Assembly: GCF_965219885.1 (NCBI RefSeq)
Contig: NZ_CBDCOT010000007.1
Coordinates: forward strand, 463,084 to 527,083
Source of the DNA: Curvivirga sp965219885
GTDB lineage: Bacteria > Pseudomonadota > Alphaproteobacteria > UBA8366 > Aestuariispiraceae
DNA: 64,000 bases
Direction: 5' to 3'
Of the stretch, positions 1-8,315 are shown piece after piece; the stretch's first letter is position 1, and the number at the start of each line of letters is the position of its first letter. The notes below the pieces were generated by a model, which did no database searches, was not told where the DNA came from, and saw nothing but the letters and a program-made list of their open reading frames with translations. The translations under genes were made by a program, and so were the position numbers.

Positions 1-63
1 GCAATCAAAAATAAGTATAACAAGCAACACTTAATAACTAATCCCAATCTATTGGAGACACCA

Positions 64-462
64 ATGTCTGAAAAAACTACCGAAGTTCGTTTTGTCGTAT
101 GGCAGTTTGTGCGTTTGATGGTGCGATTGGAAGAGACTGTTGAGGCTGGTGCCGCAGGTGAAGTAAAAGATCTCTATAACAGCTGGGAAGATGTTTGGGT
201 TGATCTGGATGCGAAGCTCGTTGATTTGGGGCGTAATGACCCGGAAGCTTTCGCCGAACTTATGATGGATCAAGAGGTTGTAACGGAACTGACCGCAGTT
301 GAATGTGGTATCGTAGCAACCCAGCTTAAAAATGTTGTCGATGATTTGATTGAGAAATTGAAACATACAGATGACACAGAAGAAGTTGAAGATTTCTCTT
401 TTGAACGTGATGATCTGACATCACTTGTAAACGAACTCAAAGCGTTATCCAAAAATTTGTAA
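64..462 (+). CDS. Small acidic hypothetical protein (132 aa)
   Basis: I do not recognise the family. The ATG at 64 is preceded by GGAG at 54-57 (6 nt spacing), so it is preferred over the in-frame TTG at 52. The protein is acidic and apparently all-helical: residues 5-30 form an amphipathic helix rich in V, R and E, and the C-terminal half has runs of D and E around DDTEEVEDF before a final leucine-rich helix. There is no signal peptide or membrane segment, so it is probably cytosolic. It lies upstream of phbB in the same direction, but a hairpin with a T-run at 478-521 separates them, so co-transcription is doubtful. A link to polyhydroxybutyrate metabolism would be inference from position only. 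Confidence 0.7.
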   Translation: MSEKTTEVRFVVWQFVRLMVRLEETVEAGAAGEVKDLYNSWEDVWVDLDAKLVDLGRNDPEAFAELMMDQEVVTELTAVECGIVATQLKNVVDDLIEKLKHTDDTEEVEDFSFERDDLTSLVNELKALSKNL

Positions 463-477
463 TAAGCTTTATGTAAG

Positions 478-521
478 AAAATGCTGCGCTATCTCAATTA
501 TTGCAGATAGTTGCATTTTTT
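478..521 (+). terminator. Probable intrinsic terminator
   Basis: Two-tier stem: outer arms AAAATGC (478-484) and GCATTTT (513-519), inner arms CTATCT (489-494) and AGATAG (505-510), running into a T-tract. It lies 16 nt after the stop of the gene ending at 462. The internal loop makes it weaker than a classical terminator. Confidence 0.5.
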
Positions 522-584
522 ATTTTGAGTTTTTCCTCCAACGTGTTGAAATCATTTTGACATGAAAAAATAATATTGTTGTTC

Positions 585-607
585 CACAGAGATGATATGG
601 CTCTGTG
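585..607 (+). promoter_or_regulatory. phbB: Hairpin in phbB leader
   Basis: Perfect 7-bp inverted repeat CACAGAG (585-591) / CTCTGTG (601-607), about 50 nt before the phbB start. No T-run follows, so it is not a terminator. It may be an operator (PHB genes are often controlled by PhaR-type repressors) or a leader hairpin. Only the repeat is seen; any function is inference. Confidence 0.3.
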
Positions 608-659
608 AGCAAGAAAATTATATGTCAAAAGATCTAACTTTACGTAAGGAGTTTAAGAT

Positions 660-1382
660 ATGGGACGAGTTGCCGTTGTTACAGGTGGTACACGAGGAAT
701 CGGTGAGGCCATTTGTGTCGGATTAAAAGAAGCAGGTTATACTGTGGCTGCAAATTATGGTGGAAATGCGCAAGCGGCCGCCGAATTTACAGATAGAACA
801 GGTATTTCTGCATATAAATTTGATGTATCCGACTTTGAAGCCTGTAAAGAAGGGATTGCGGCAATCGAGGCTGATTTAGGACCTGTAGAAATATTAGTAA
901 ATAACGCGGGAATAACCCGTGATGGCACAATTCATAAAATGACGCCAGATAACTGGCAGCAAGTCTTGGATACCAATCTTGGTTCCTGTTTCAATATGTG
1001 CCGTAATGTTATTGATGGTATGCGTGAACGCGGTTTTGGTCGCATCGTGAATATCGGATCAATCAATGGTCAAGCAGGTCAATATGGTCAGGTTAACTAC
1101 GCAGCCGCGAAATCAGGTATTCATGGTTTTACTAAAGCCTTGGCACAGGAAGGGGCCGCAAAAGGGGTGACCGTAAACGCAATTGCACCAGGATATATTG
1201 ATACAGATATGGTACGATCTGTGCCGCCTGTGGTTTTGGAAAAAATCGTTGCAAAAATCCCGGTTGGTCGTTTAGGTAGTGCACATGAAATTGCCCGTGG
1301 TGTCCGGTTCTTGGTCGCTGATGATGCCGGTTTTGTGACAGGGTCCACGTTGTCCATTAATGGTGGCCAACATATGTACTAA
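660..1382 (+). CDS. phbB: Acetoacetyl-CoA reductase (NADPH, SDR family)
   Basis: Reduces acetoacetyl-CoA to (R)-3-hydroxybutyryl-CoA, the middle step of polyhydroxybutyrate synthesis, in the cytosol. The 240-residue length is typical. It shows the classical SDR pattern: TGGTRGIG at residues 8-15 for the cofactor, NNAGITRD near residue 80, and the catalytic pair Tyr147 and Lys151 in YAAAK. The C-terminal GGQHMY ending is characteristic of PhbB and separates it from the related 3-oxoacyl-ACP reductase FabG. A strong TAAGGAG site precedes the ATG at 660. Neither a beta-ketothiolase nor a PHB synthase is adjacent, so the pathway genes are split in this genome. The next gene (Nudix) follows after 19 bp and may be co-transcribed. 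Confidence 0.92.
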   Translation: MGRVAVVTGGTRGIGEAICVGLKEAGYTVAANYGGNAQAAAEFTDRTGISAYKFDVSDFEACKEGIAAIEADLGPVEILVNNAGITRDGTIHKMTPDNWQQVLDTNLGSCFNMCRNVIDGMRERGFGRIVNIGSINGQAGQYGQVNYAAAKSGIHGFTKALAQEGAAKGVTVNAIAPGYIDTDMVRSVPPVVLEKIVAKIPVGRLGSAHEIARGVRFLVADDAGFVTGSTLSINGGQHMY

Positions 1383-1401
1383 AACCAATGAGAGTTAATT
1401 G

Positions 1402-1824
1402 GTGAAATCAGAAAAAATATCTAAGCCATCTATTGGTATTGGGGTGGTGTTGCTTTGGGAAAATAGTGTTCTATTAATCCAACGCGGCACTCCGCCCAAA
1501 CAGGGGGCATGGTCTATTCCTGGCGGTAAGCAGGAACTTGGGGAGACTATGAAGCAATCTGCCGTCCGCGAAGTTAAGGAGGAAACAGGGCTTGTCATTG
1601 AGGAAGAAAAACTTAAGCTTCTTGATGTAGCAGATATGATACAGCTTCCTCATTTTCATTATAGTTTAATTGATTTTTATGTAACTGAATTTTCTGGCGA
1701 GGTGAAAGTCGGTTCAGACGCCATGGATGCGCGCTGGGTGAAACTCACTGACTTGCCTGATTATCAGATGTGGGATGAAACCGCGCGTGTTATACGCTTG
1801 GCCATTGAAAAATTGTCTCAATAA
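1402..1824 (+). CDS. Nudix hydrolase
   Basis: Member of the Nudix superfamily, which hydrolyses nucleoside diphosphates linked to another moiety using Mg2+. The Nudix box spans about residues 42-64 and matches Gx5Ex7REVxEETGL, with the REVKEETG core intact, so the enzyme should be active. The GTG at 1402 sits 7 nt after GAGAG (1390-1394), a better spacing than the TTG at 1399. At 140 residues it is a single-domain form resembling MutT/ADP-ribose pyrophosphatase-like 'house-cleaning' enzymes, but the substrate cannot be read from sequence. It follows phbB closely and may share its transcript. Confidence 0.85.
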   Translation: MKSEKISKPSIGIGVVLLWENSVLLIQRGTPPKQGAWSIPGGKQELGETMKQSAVREVKEETGLVIEEEKLKLLDVADMIQLPHFHYSLIDFYVTEFSGEVKVGSDAMDARWVKLTDLPDYQMWDETARVIRLAIEKLSQ

Positions 1825-1889
1825 CTTTTCTCCTTGTTAGATATAAGAAAGCTCCTTAAGTAAGAAGTGGTATTTTCAAGGGGGATTTT

Positions 1890-2777
1890 ATGTCTGAACT
1901 TCAAGCGACATTGATCGGTGGCACAGCGATCCTGCTATGGGGCGCGTTAGCATTGTTTACGGTGTGGACCGGCTTGGTCCCACCATTTTTGCTTGTTGGG
2001 ATGACCTTCACACTTGCCTTCGGGTTGATGTGTGCAAAATGGCTGATATTTCGTGAAAACCCGCTTAAATATTTGCCGAAACAAAAAGCTGTGTGGATTT
2101 TAGGTGTTGCCGGATTATTTGGCTATCACGCTTTGTATTTTGTTGCATTACGTAATGCACCTGCAATGGATGCAAGTTTGATTGCTTATCTTTGGCCATT
2201 ATTGATTGTTGTGTTTTCCGCGCTGTTACCGGGCGAAGAAAGATTGCGTTGGTTTCATATTGCAGGTGCACTTTGTGGTTTGGCGGGGTGTTGGATTTTA
2301 ATCAGTGATGGTGGACAGGTCAGTTTTAAGGCTGAATATACAGTCGGCTATTTGGCGGCTATTGCCTGTGCGTTAACTTGGTCCAGTTATTCGGTGATCA
2401 GTCGAAAGTTTTCTCATGTGGCGACAGATACGGTCGGGTGGTTTTGTATGGTGACAGCTATTCTTGGTTTTGTTTTCCATGGATTGTTTGAAGAGACGAT
2501 TTTGCCGACCGATACGATACAATGGTTGGCAATTGTTGGTTTGGGGTTAGGACCCGTTGGTATCGCGTTTTTCACTTGGGATATTGGAGTGAAAAAAGGA
2601 AATATCAAACTTCTGGGAGCATCTAGTTACGCAACGCCTTTGATTAGCGCCGTTTTATTGATCCTTGCAGGACGGTCTGAGGCGAGTTGGGCGATCGCAA
2701 TCGCATGTTTAGGAATTGTCGGCGGTGCTGTTCTTGCAGCAAAAGAAATGATTTTTGGTAAAGGTAAATCAGCTTAA
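1890..2777 (+). CDS. EamA/DMT-family transporter
   Basis: Inner-membrane permease of the drug/metabolite transporter superfamily, 295 residues with about ten hydrophobic helices arranged as two EamA repeats (roughly residues 5-140 and 150-285). The signature ALRNAPAMDASLIAYLWPL around residue 90 is typical of the family. Members export or import small metabolites such as amino acids; the substrate is unknown here. The stop codon overlaps the ATG of the following HAD gene (TAATG at 2775-2779), so the two are translationally coupled. Confidence 0.85.
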   Translation: MSELQATLIGGTAILLWGALALFTVWTGLVPPFLLVGMTFTLAFGLMCAKWLIFRENPLKYLPKQKAVWILGVAGLFGYHALYFVALRNAPAMDASLIAYLWPLLIVVFSALLPGEERLRWFHIAGALCGLAGCWILISDGGQVSFKAEYTVGYLAAIACALTWSSYSVISRKFSHVATDTVGWFCMVTAILGFVFHGLFEETILPTDTIQWLAIVGLGLGPVGIAFFTWDIGVKKGNIKLLGASSYATPLISAVLLILAGRSEASWAIAIACLGIVGGAVLAAKEMIFGKGKSA

Positions 2778-3433
2778 TGTATGATTTAGTGATTTTTGAT
2801 TGCGATGGTGTCTTAGTTGATAGTGAGGCGCTGGTCGCAGGTATCTATAGTGATTTTTTTAAATCCCATGGGATTGATATCACAGCCCACGAACTTGGCG
2901 AGCAATATGCAGGCAAAACGGATTTTAACCTGATGCAAGATATTCAAGCCCGTTTCAAAGTAACCTTGCCTGAAGATGCCCAAGCAAAGGTATCTTCTAT
3001 TGCTAAGGCGCGTATGGAAACGGAACTTCAGCCGATTGATGGTGTGAAATCATTGTTGAAAAACCTTCCTTTCCCCAAATGTGTCTGTTCCAATAGTGGT
3101 TATAAAAGATTGTTATCTTCACTGGATATTACAGGTATCCTTGAATTGTTTGAGGTGGAGCATATTTTTAGTTCCAGTTTTGTTGAGAAACCGAAACCTG
3201 CACCTGATCTTCATATACTTGCTGCGTCTAAAATGGGATATGCACCAGAGAAATCACTTGTCATAGAAGATAGCGTGACCGGTATTCAAGCCGCTAAAGC
3301 CGCTGGTATGGATGTATTTGGTTTTACGGGTGCCGGACATGTCAGTGAAAGACAGGCGGATTTATTACGCGAGGCTGGTGCTCATAAAGTATTTACCCAT
3401 ATGGATGAGTTACGCACTTATCTGGTTGTGTAA
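2777..3433 (+). CDS. HAD-superfamily phosphatase (beta-phosphoglucomutase-like subgroup)
   Basis: Cytosolic HAD hydrolase of 218 residues. The nucleophile motif is DCDGVLVD with Asp8 and Asp10. Motif II is the serine in VCSNSG, motif III the lysine in EKPKPAPD, and motif IV the acidic pair in VIEDSVTGIQAA. A helical cap sits between motifs I and II. This layout fits small sugar phosphatases, phosphoglycolate phosphatase or beta-phosphoglucomutase relatives (GmhB/YniC/YfbT-like); the exact substrate is not determinable. Its start codon overlaps the stop of the EamA transporter, so the two form an operon. It converges on the LysR gene, 20 bp away. Confidence 0.85.
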   Translation: MYDLVIFDCDGVLVDSEALVAGIYSDFFKSHGIDITAHELGEQYAGKTDFNLMQDIQARFKVTLPEDAQAKVSSIAKARMETELQPIDGVKSLLKNLPFPKCVCSNSGYKRLLSSLDITGILELFEVEHIFSSSFVEKPKPAPDLHILAASKMGYAPEKSLVIEDSVTGIQAAKAAGMDVFGFTGAGHVSERQADLLREAGAHKVFTHMDELRTYLVV

Positions 3434-3453
3434 CTATTTTAATAATTAAGTTG

Positions 3454-4353
3454 TTAACTATCGTCAGATGCTTCTTCCATAAGCCAGTCGTGGAATGCTT
3501 GTACTTTTGCTCTATGAAAATTGTTTTCTGGACATACAAAGTAATACGCGAAGTCCCCCGGCAAGGTAAGTTCAAATGGTTTTACCAGAAGGCCGCGTTT
3601 CAAAGCATCTTTTGCAAGGAAGCTTCGACCCAGAGCAACGCCTTGACCATCAATCGCAGCCTGTAATACCAAATCAGAATAGTTGAAACTCATCCCGTGA
3701 CTGGCATCCACATAATCTGCCACACCTGCAGCTTTCAACCACATACGCCAATCTGTCTGCATCTCATCATGCAATAAAGTATGGAAATAGAGATCACTTG
3801 GCTGGCGAAGGGGATGTTCGCCTTCTTCTAAAAGTTTAGGACTACAAACGGGAAAAATGTCCTCTGTCATAAAATGTACAGAGGTCAGGCCTGGATATTC
3901 ACGACCGTCCCCCCAGCGAACAGCAACATCGACATCTTCACGTTCAAAGTCGGTGAGTTCAAAATTGGCGGAAATACGCAAATCAATATCAGGATGTTTC
4001 GCATGAAATCTTCCGAGGCGTGGCACCATCCATGTCGCGGCAAAGGATGGCATACAAGAAACTGTTAATGTACCCGTGCTGTCTTGTTCATGGAGCTTTT
4101 CCACTGCGTCACGAATAGTCTTTAAGGCTTCCCGAACGGCAGGTAAGAAAATCTGACCTTCTTCAGTTAACATCAATGCACGGTTCATACGTTTAAATAA
4201 CGGCACGCCAAGGGATTGCTCTAACGTCTTAATCTGATGTGAAACTGCTGCTTGCGTAACGAAAAGCTCATCTGCAGCCTTGGTAAAGGAAAGATGTCGT
4301 GCGGATGCTTCGAAAGCTTTTAATGTATTTAACGGGGGAAGGCGTTTGGGCAT
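3454..4353 (-). CDS. LysR-type regulator, GcvA subfamily
   Basis: 299-residue LysR-family transcription factor. An N-terminal winged HTH covers residues 5-65 (LNTLKAFEASARHLSFTKAA, then VTQAAVSHQIKTLE), followed by a LysR substrate-binding domain from about residue 90. The opening KRLPPLNTLKAFEA and WGDGREYPG are characteristic of GcvA-like regulators, a large alphaproteobacterial group; few control the glycine cleavage genes. It is divergent from the DUF1127 gene, with inverted repeats in the shared upstream region, so autoregulation and control of DUF1127 are plausible. The effector is unknown. Confidence 0.88.
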   Translation of the reverse strand: MPKRLPPLNTLKAFEASARHLSFTKAADELFVTQAAVSHQIKTLEQSLGVPLFKRMNRALMLTEEGQIFLPAVREALKTIRDAVEKLHEQDSTGTLTVSCMPSFAATWMVPRLGRFHAKHPDIDLRISANFELTDFEREDVDVAVRWGDGREYPGLTSVHFMTEDIFPVCSPKLLEEGEHPLRQPSDLYFHTLLHDEMQTDWRMWLKAAGVADYVDASHGMSFNYSDLVLQAAIDGQGVALGRSFLAKDALKRGLLVKPFELTLPGDFAYYFVCPENNFHRAKVQAFHDWLMEEASDDS

Positions 4354-4364
4354 GGGGCACCTGA

Positions 4365-4416
4365 TTTGTGTAACTACTTTGTTACTATCGCATAAAAAAA
4401 ACTAATGCGACACAAA
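4365..4416. promoter_or_regulatory. Inverted repeats upstream of the LysR gene
   Basis: Just upstream of the LysR start lie GTAAC/GTTAC (4370-4385 region) and a perfect TCGCAT (4388-4393) / ATGCGA (4405-4410) repeat with an 11-nt spacer, flanked by TTTGTGT and ACACAAA. LysR regulators usually bind partly dyadic T-N11-A sites in the divergent promoter, so this is a candidate operator. The binding is inference. Confidence 0.35.
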
Positions 4417-4585
4417 AAAAATTATCTCTTGTAGAAAAAAATGAAAAAGCCTAAATACAGCTCATCAGAGACAACAGACGGGCTTGTCGAGAATATCCAA
4501 GTCGGTCGAACTTTTAAAAATGTAATTATATAACCCAAATTATTTACCGATGAAATCGGGTTTGGGTTTTGATGGAGAAGTTAAA

Positions 4586-4834
4586 ATGGCTACAAACACA
4601 CAATTCGTTGATACATTGGGCGGCACATCTGGTCTATTGGTAGACACAATGGCTGACATCATGTCCGGTTTTGGTTCTGCGGTTGCATCTGTAGTTGCTG
4701 CAGCACGTACATGGCAAGCTCGCGTTGAAGAGCGTAAGCATCTTGCTTCCTTGGATGCACGTTTGTTGGACGACATGGGCATGACACGCGCAGATGCATT
4801 GCGTGAAGGTAACAAGCCTTTCTGGATGTCTTAA
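4586..4834 (+). CDS. DUF1127 domain protein
   Basis: 82-residue protein with a C-terminal DUF1127 domain at about residues 45-80 (RKHLASLDARLLDDMGMTRA, then DALREGNKPFW). The ATG at 4586 follows GGAGAAG at 4574-4580 and replaces the in-frame start at 4550. DUF1127 proteins are small, arginine-rich and widespread in Alphaproteobacteria; in other species some bind RNA or affect RNA turnover and stress or phosphate responses. The N-terminal 40 residues are Gly/Ser/Ala-rich with a hydrophobic stretch. It is followed by a long structured 3' UTR and a strong terminator, a layout known for DUF1127-sRNA transcripts in Rhodobacter. Confidence 0.88.
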   Translation: MATNTQFVDTLGGTSGLLVDTMADIMSGFGSAVASVVAAARTWQARVEERKHLASLDARLLDDMGMTRADALREGNKPFWMS

Positions 4835-4862
4835 GGATTACACTTTTCATAAGTGACCCCTG

Positions 4863-5008
4863 AGGTTCATTTTCCCCTGAATGAACCTACTCTGGAACCT
4901 GTCATCTCCCACTTGAATTTTATGCGGTTGGTAGCATTGAATTCTCGGCAGGTTCGGAAAATTCAAGCGCGGTGGATCGACTTGTCGGCACCGCGCTTTT
5001 TCTTTTTG
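4863..5008 (+). ncRNA. Candidate structured 3' UTR/sRNA downstream of DUF1127
   Basis: The region has several strong complementary pairs: AGGTTCATT (4863-4871) with AATGAACCT (4880-4888) around a C-rich loop TTCCCCTG; CTTGAATTTT (4912-4921) with AAAATTCAAG (4958-4967), enclosing ATGC/GCAT; and a final 10-bp terminator stem. A second GAACCT (4895-4900) can pair with AGGTTC (4950-4955), giving a pseudoknot or alternative fold. In Rhodobacter, DUF1127 mRNA is processed to sRNAs with C-rich, anti-Shine-Dalgarno loops (CcsR, 'cuckoo' RNAs). This may be an analogue, but homology is not shown. Confidence 0.45.
4965..5008 (+). terminator. Strong intrinsic terminator after DUF1127
   Basis: Ten-bp stem AAGCGCGGTG (4965-4974) / CACCGCGCTT (4989-4998), with CGAC/GTCG pairing inside the loop, followed by a T-rich tract to 5008. 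It ends the DUF1127 transcript and shows that no coding frame across this stretch is real. Confidence 0.88.
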
Positions 5009-5137
5009 TTTCAACTGTTTCATCTAAATCAACAATGTTATGCCAAGAAACGGGCGGACAGAGGGTTGGGAGTGATATATAACATTAATAATATTTCATA
5101 GATTTCTAATTAAGTATAAATACGAACGGGATTGGCA

Positions 5138-6052
5138 ATGCAAAATGCAGCATTTTATTTACTTACAATTTTAATATGGGGATCAAGTTGGTTTGTAATT
5201 ACTTTCCAATTAGGGGAGGTGCATCCCGTTGTTTCCGTGGCTTATCGTTTTGCATTGGCGGGAGTAATTCTTTTTGCTTTTGTCCATTTGTTTTCGCGTA
5301 AAAAAGAAGAAAAACAACTTAGCGTTAAAGATCATTTATTCATGGCTGCCCAAGGCTTGATGTTGTTTAGTTTTAACTATTCAACTTTCTATGTGGCGAC
5401 TGGATATTTGCCTAGTGGATTAGTTGCTGTTGTTTTCTGCACAATTTCGATCTTGAATATCGTCAATCAAGCGATCTTCTTTAAGAAAAAAGTGGATGGT
5501 CGTGTTTTGATCGCCAGTATTTTAGGGCTGTTTGGTATTGGTTTGGTATTCTTACCGGAAGTAAAAATCTTATCCTTCGAAGATGATTCTATGTTTGGTC
5601 TTGCCTTATGTTTATTAGCGACCTTATTTGCATCCTTCGGTAACATGTTGGCGATGCGAAATAACAATGCTGGTATTTCTGTGAACACCTATAACAAATG
5701 GGGAATGACCTATGGCGCCATCGGGTCATTTGTTATTGTTTTATTGGCCGGGATTGAATTTAAGATCGACACCAGTTTCGATTATCTATGGTCACTTTTC
5801 TACTTAGCAGCAGTTGCATCTGTTATTGCATTTGGATGTTATTTGACACTGGTAAAAAATATTGGGGCTGATCGGGCAGCTTATGTGGCGGTATTATTCC
5901 CAATCGTTGCTTTGGGGATTTCTACCTTTTACGAAGGTTACGTCTGGACCTTGGAAGCCCTTGCGGGAGTCATCCTTATTTTAGTTGGCAATATGTTGGT
6001 GATTAGTAAGCCGGGCCAAATTAAAAAATGGTTACGCCTTAAGGCATCATGA
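5138..6052 (+). CDS. EamA/DMT-family transporter
   Basis: Second drug/metabolite transporter, 304 residues from the ATG at 5138, which follows GGGA (5128-5131); the TTG at 5132 is a poorer choice. About ten membrane helices in two EamA repeats, opening with LTILIWGSSWFVITFQLGEV, whose IWGSSW motif is typical of RhaT/EamA-like exporters. The C-terminus ends in a short basic tail (KKWLRLKAS). It converges directly on the methyltransferase gene with no intergenic base. It is not closely similar to the transporter at 1890-2777. Substrate unknown. Confidence 0.85.
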   Translation: MQNAAFYLLTILIWGSSWFVITFQLGEVHPVVSVAYRFALAGVILFAFVHLFSRKKEEKQLSVKDHLFMAAQGLMLFSFNYSTFYVATGYLPSGLVAVVFCTISILNIVNQAIFFKKKVDGRVLIASILGLFGIGLVFLPEVKILSFEDDSMFGLALCLLATLFASFGNMLAMRNNNAGISVNTYNKWGMTYGAIGSFVIVLLAGIEFKIDTSFDYLWSLFYLAAVASVIAFGCYLTLVKNIGADRAAYVAVLFPIVALGISTFYEGYVWTLEALAGVILILVGNMLVISKPGQIKKWLRLKAS

Positions 6053-7321
6053 TCAGCGTTGTTTCAGGAAGAGTTTTCCGAAACTATTCATTACGTCAAA
6101 CACATAGCTAAAGATATTTTGGAAGGCAAAGACGTCGGGTTGCCCCGGTAAACGTCGTCGAATGTCTTCCAAGCTGCTTTTCCCATCAATAGTACGTAAA
6201 ATCAGGGCGGCATGTGGTGGTAGGGTCGGTTGAAACTTTAATCTGTTTAGCGTGAAGTTCGGTTGAACGCCTTGTGGCATGGATCGAAATTGCTGTTCTG
6301 TTTGGCTATCGCGATATACAGGTATCATATTCATATTATTCGGTTTTGCTGTGATTGCTTCCTCACGCAAGTTTGGAACACAATACAAAGTATGTTTATG
6401 CATATTGCCAGATAGAAGTTCACAAAATTGGGCACGCTCTTCTAACGATTTCTCCTTTAAAACTTCTCTTGTCTGGTCGGGTAGAGGATAAAAATCCGGA
6501 TTGTAGGGAGCAGGGTCAATATAGGTAACCAGTTTTAATCCTGCATTTGATAATTCCTGATTGAGTTCCGGCACCGTATAAGAGCGATCTTGCGAATGAA
6601 GCAACAAATCAAAAATCCCTGTATCTGAGACTTCATGATCATTGATACCATCATTTTGATTGAGCCAGTTTGTGGTAGGGAGCTTTTCCAGTATTTCTTT
6701 AGTATGTTCCACACGATCATATGAAGACCCATCCGATGCAACCATTCTTAATGCTTCTTGCATTTGATACACACCGGTCCGTCCATAGGTACCATAGACC
6801 ATTAAGCCGAAACCGCCGTCTGGCTTCAACGCTTTTGCTAAAGCCTTAAATCCATCTTGTGGGTTAGGCAGATGATGTAATACGCCACAACAATCAATGT
6901 AATGAAAATCACCAAGATCTGCTGCGTCTAGCAGAGAGCCTGTATGAAATGTGATGTTTTTAAGCTTTCGCGCTTTAACCCGTTTTTCAGCGATGACACG
7001 TGATGCTTTGGAAAGATCAATATAATGAATATCAGCTGCAATATTCTCATCAGTTAATTGTTGGGCAAGCATTACAAGCGCATCCCCAGTGCCACCACCT
7101 GCAATTAGGACACGGAAATTACCGTTTTCGTCTTGGGGCAGTTTACCGTTGAATAACGTATGTCGTAACTCAACGAGATGTCCGGGGGATCCGGTGATCA
7201 ATCGTTTGCGCTCATCTTCTGGGCGACGCTCTGGATAAGGCAAATCTTCGTATTGAGTTTTGATCGCTTTGGTCGCTTTTTTTGCGCCTTTACCTGATAG
7301 CGTTTGCTTTTTCTTCGCCAT
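6053..7321 (-). CDS. Class I SAM-dependent methyltransferase with C-terminal winged-helix-like region
   Basis: 422-residue protein. After a basic lysine-rich N-terminus (residues 1-20) and a YEDLPYPERRPEDER segment comes a Rossmann methyltransferase domain at about residues 60-200, with motif I VLIAGGGTGD and a post-I DLSKAS. The last 80 residues (LPPHAALILRTIDGKSSLED and on) resemble a small PqqD-like or winged-helix module. Related proteins in marine alphaproteobacteria are annotated only as methyltransferases; the substrate is unknown, possibly a protein or peptide. It is the last gene of a minus-strand operon after asparaginase and quinone reductase (7-bp gap). Confidence 0.8.
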   Translation of the reverse strand: MAKKKQTLSGKGAKKATKAIKTQYEDLPYPERRPEDERKRLITGSPGHLVELRHTLFNGKLPQDENGNFRVLIAGGGTGDALVMLAQQLTDENIAADIHYIDLSKASRVIAEKRVKARKLKNITFHTGSLLDAADLGDFHYIDCCGVLHHLPNPQDGFKALAKALKPDGGFGLMVYGTYGRTGVYQMQEALRMVASDGSSYDRVEHTKEILEKLPTTNWLNQNDGINDHEVSDTGIFDLLLHSQDRSYTVPELNQELSNAGLKLVTYIDPAPYNPDFYPLPDQTREVLKEKSLEERAQFCELLSGNMHKHTLYCVPNLREEAITAKPNNMNMIPVYRDSQTEQQFRSMPQGVQPNFTLNRLKFQPTLPPHAALILRTIDGKSSLEDIRRRLPGQPDVFAFQNIFSYVFDVMNSFGKLFLKQR

Positions 7322-7328
7322 GGGAAGT

Positions 7329-8300
7329 TTAATCCATTGTGATGATGACTTTGCCTGTTGCCTGACGGCTTTTTAGAAAATCTAGTGCTTCAGCCGTTTT
7401 TTCAAGGGGGAAAGTCGCGGAGACATGTGGTTTGATTTTGTTTGTTTGATATAATTTGTTTAGGCGTTCAAAGGATTTTGTAACTTTCTTGGGTGTATAT
7501 TTAATGTAATCCCCCCAATAATATCCTTGAATATCGATATTTTTGACCAATAGATGATTAGCTGGGATACGTGGTACATCTCCTGAAGCAAAGCCAACAA
7601 GTAAGATACGTCCTAACGAATTCATCACACGAAGAGACTGATTAAAGGCATCGCCGCCAACTGGATCATAAACAACATCGACATTGCCAACTAATTCTTT
7701 TACGCGTTTTTTGATGCTTTCATTTTTATAATCAATGATATGATCCGCGCCATTCTCTTTGGCCAAGGCACATTTTTCTGAACCGCCTGCTGTAGCGATA
7801 ACAGTTGCTCCCATTGCCTTACCAAGTTGTACTGCTGCCAATCCAACGCCACCTGCGGCGCCATGAACCATCAAGGTTTCACCTTCTTGCAATCTTGCAC
7901 GATCAAAAAGTGCAAGTTCTGAGGTCCCATAGGCGACAGGATAGGCCGCTGCCTCAGGTGCGCTTGCGCCTTTCGGGGCTTGCCAGATATTAGAGCAATG
8001 TGTGACCAGTTCTTCGGCATACCCACCTGCATTGACGAAAGCGACCACATCATCGCCAACATAAACACCATCCGCATCGTCTGATACTTCGATCACTTTA
8101 CCCGTGGCTTCCATGCCCGGAATAAAAGGTAAGGGAGGAATTGATTGATAGGTGCCTTTTAGGACAAGCAAGTCCGCAAAATTTAATGCAGCGGCTTTAA
8201 CTTTGATACGCACTTCACCAGATGCCAGTGGTCGGGATGGTAGATCAATCATCTTTAACTGATCAATGCCACCATGTTCTGTGATTTGTAATGCGCGCAT
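7329..8300 (-). CDS. NADPH:quinone oxidoreductase family protein
   Basis: 323-residue medium-chain dehydrogenase/reductase of the quinone oxidoreductase (Qor/zeta-crystallin) group. The N-terminal GroES-like half carries ALNFADLLVLKGTYQ and PGMEATGKV. The nucleotide-binding half has VHGAAGGVGLAAVQLGKAMG, then DPVGGDAFNQSLR. Catalytic and structural zinc cysteines of alcohol dehydrogenases are absent, as usual for quinone reductases. It probably uses NADPH to reduce quinones or enones in the cytosol. It sits 15 bp after the asparaginase gene and 7 bp before the methyltransferase, in one operon. Confidence 0.85.
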   Translation of the reverse strand: MRALQITEHGGIDQLKMIDLPSRPLASGEVRIKVKAAALNFADLLVLKGTYQSIPPLPFIPGMEATGKVIEVSDDADGVYVGDDVVAFVNAGGYAEELVTHCSNIWQAPKGASAPEAAAYPVAYGTSELALFDRARLQEGETLMVHGAAGGVGLAAVQLGKAMGATVIATAGGSEKCALAKENGADHIIDYKNESIKKRVKELVGNVDVVYDPVGGDAFNQSLRVMNSLGRILLVGFASGDVPRIPANHLLVKNIDIQGYYWGDYIKYTPKKVTKSFERLNKLYQTNKIKPHVSATFPLEKTAEALDFLKSRQATGKVIITMD

Positions 8301-8315
8301 AAAAGATTAAAACCC

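Noticed and set aside
557..579. TTGACA at 557-562 as a phbB promoter -35
   Set aside because: No acceptable -10 hexamer at 16-18 nt; TAATAT is only 8 nt away.
4853..5101. 82-codon ORF downstream of DUF1127
   Set aside because: It runs through a strong intrinsic terminator (4965-5008), has no ribosome site and no protein-like pattern; the sequence is explained as a structured 3' UTR.
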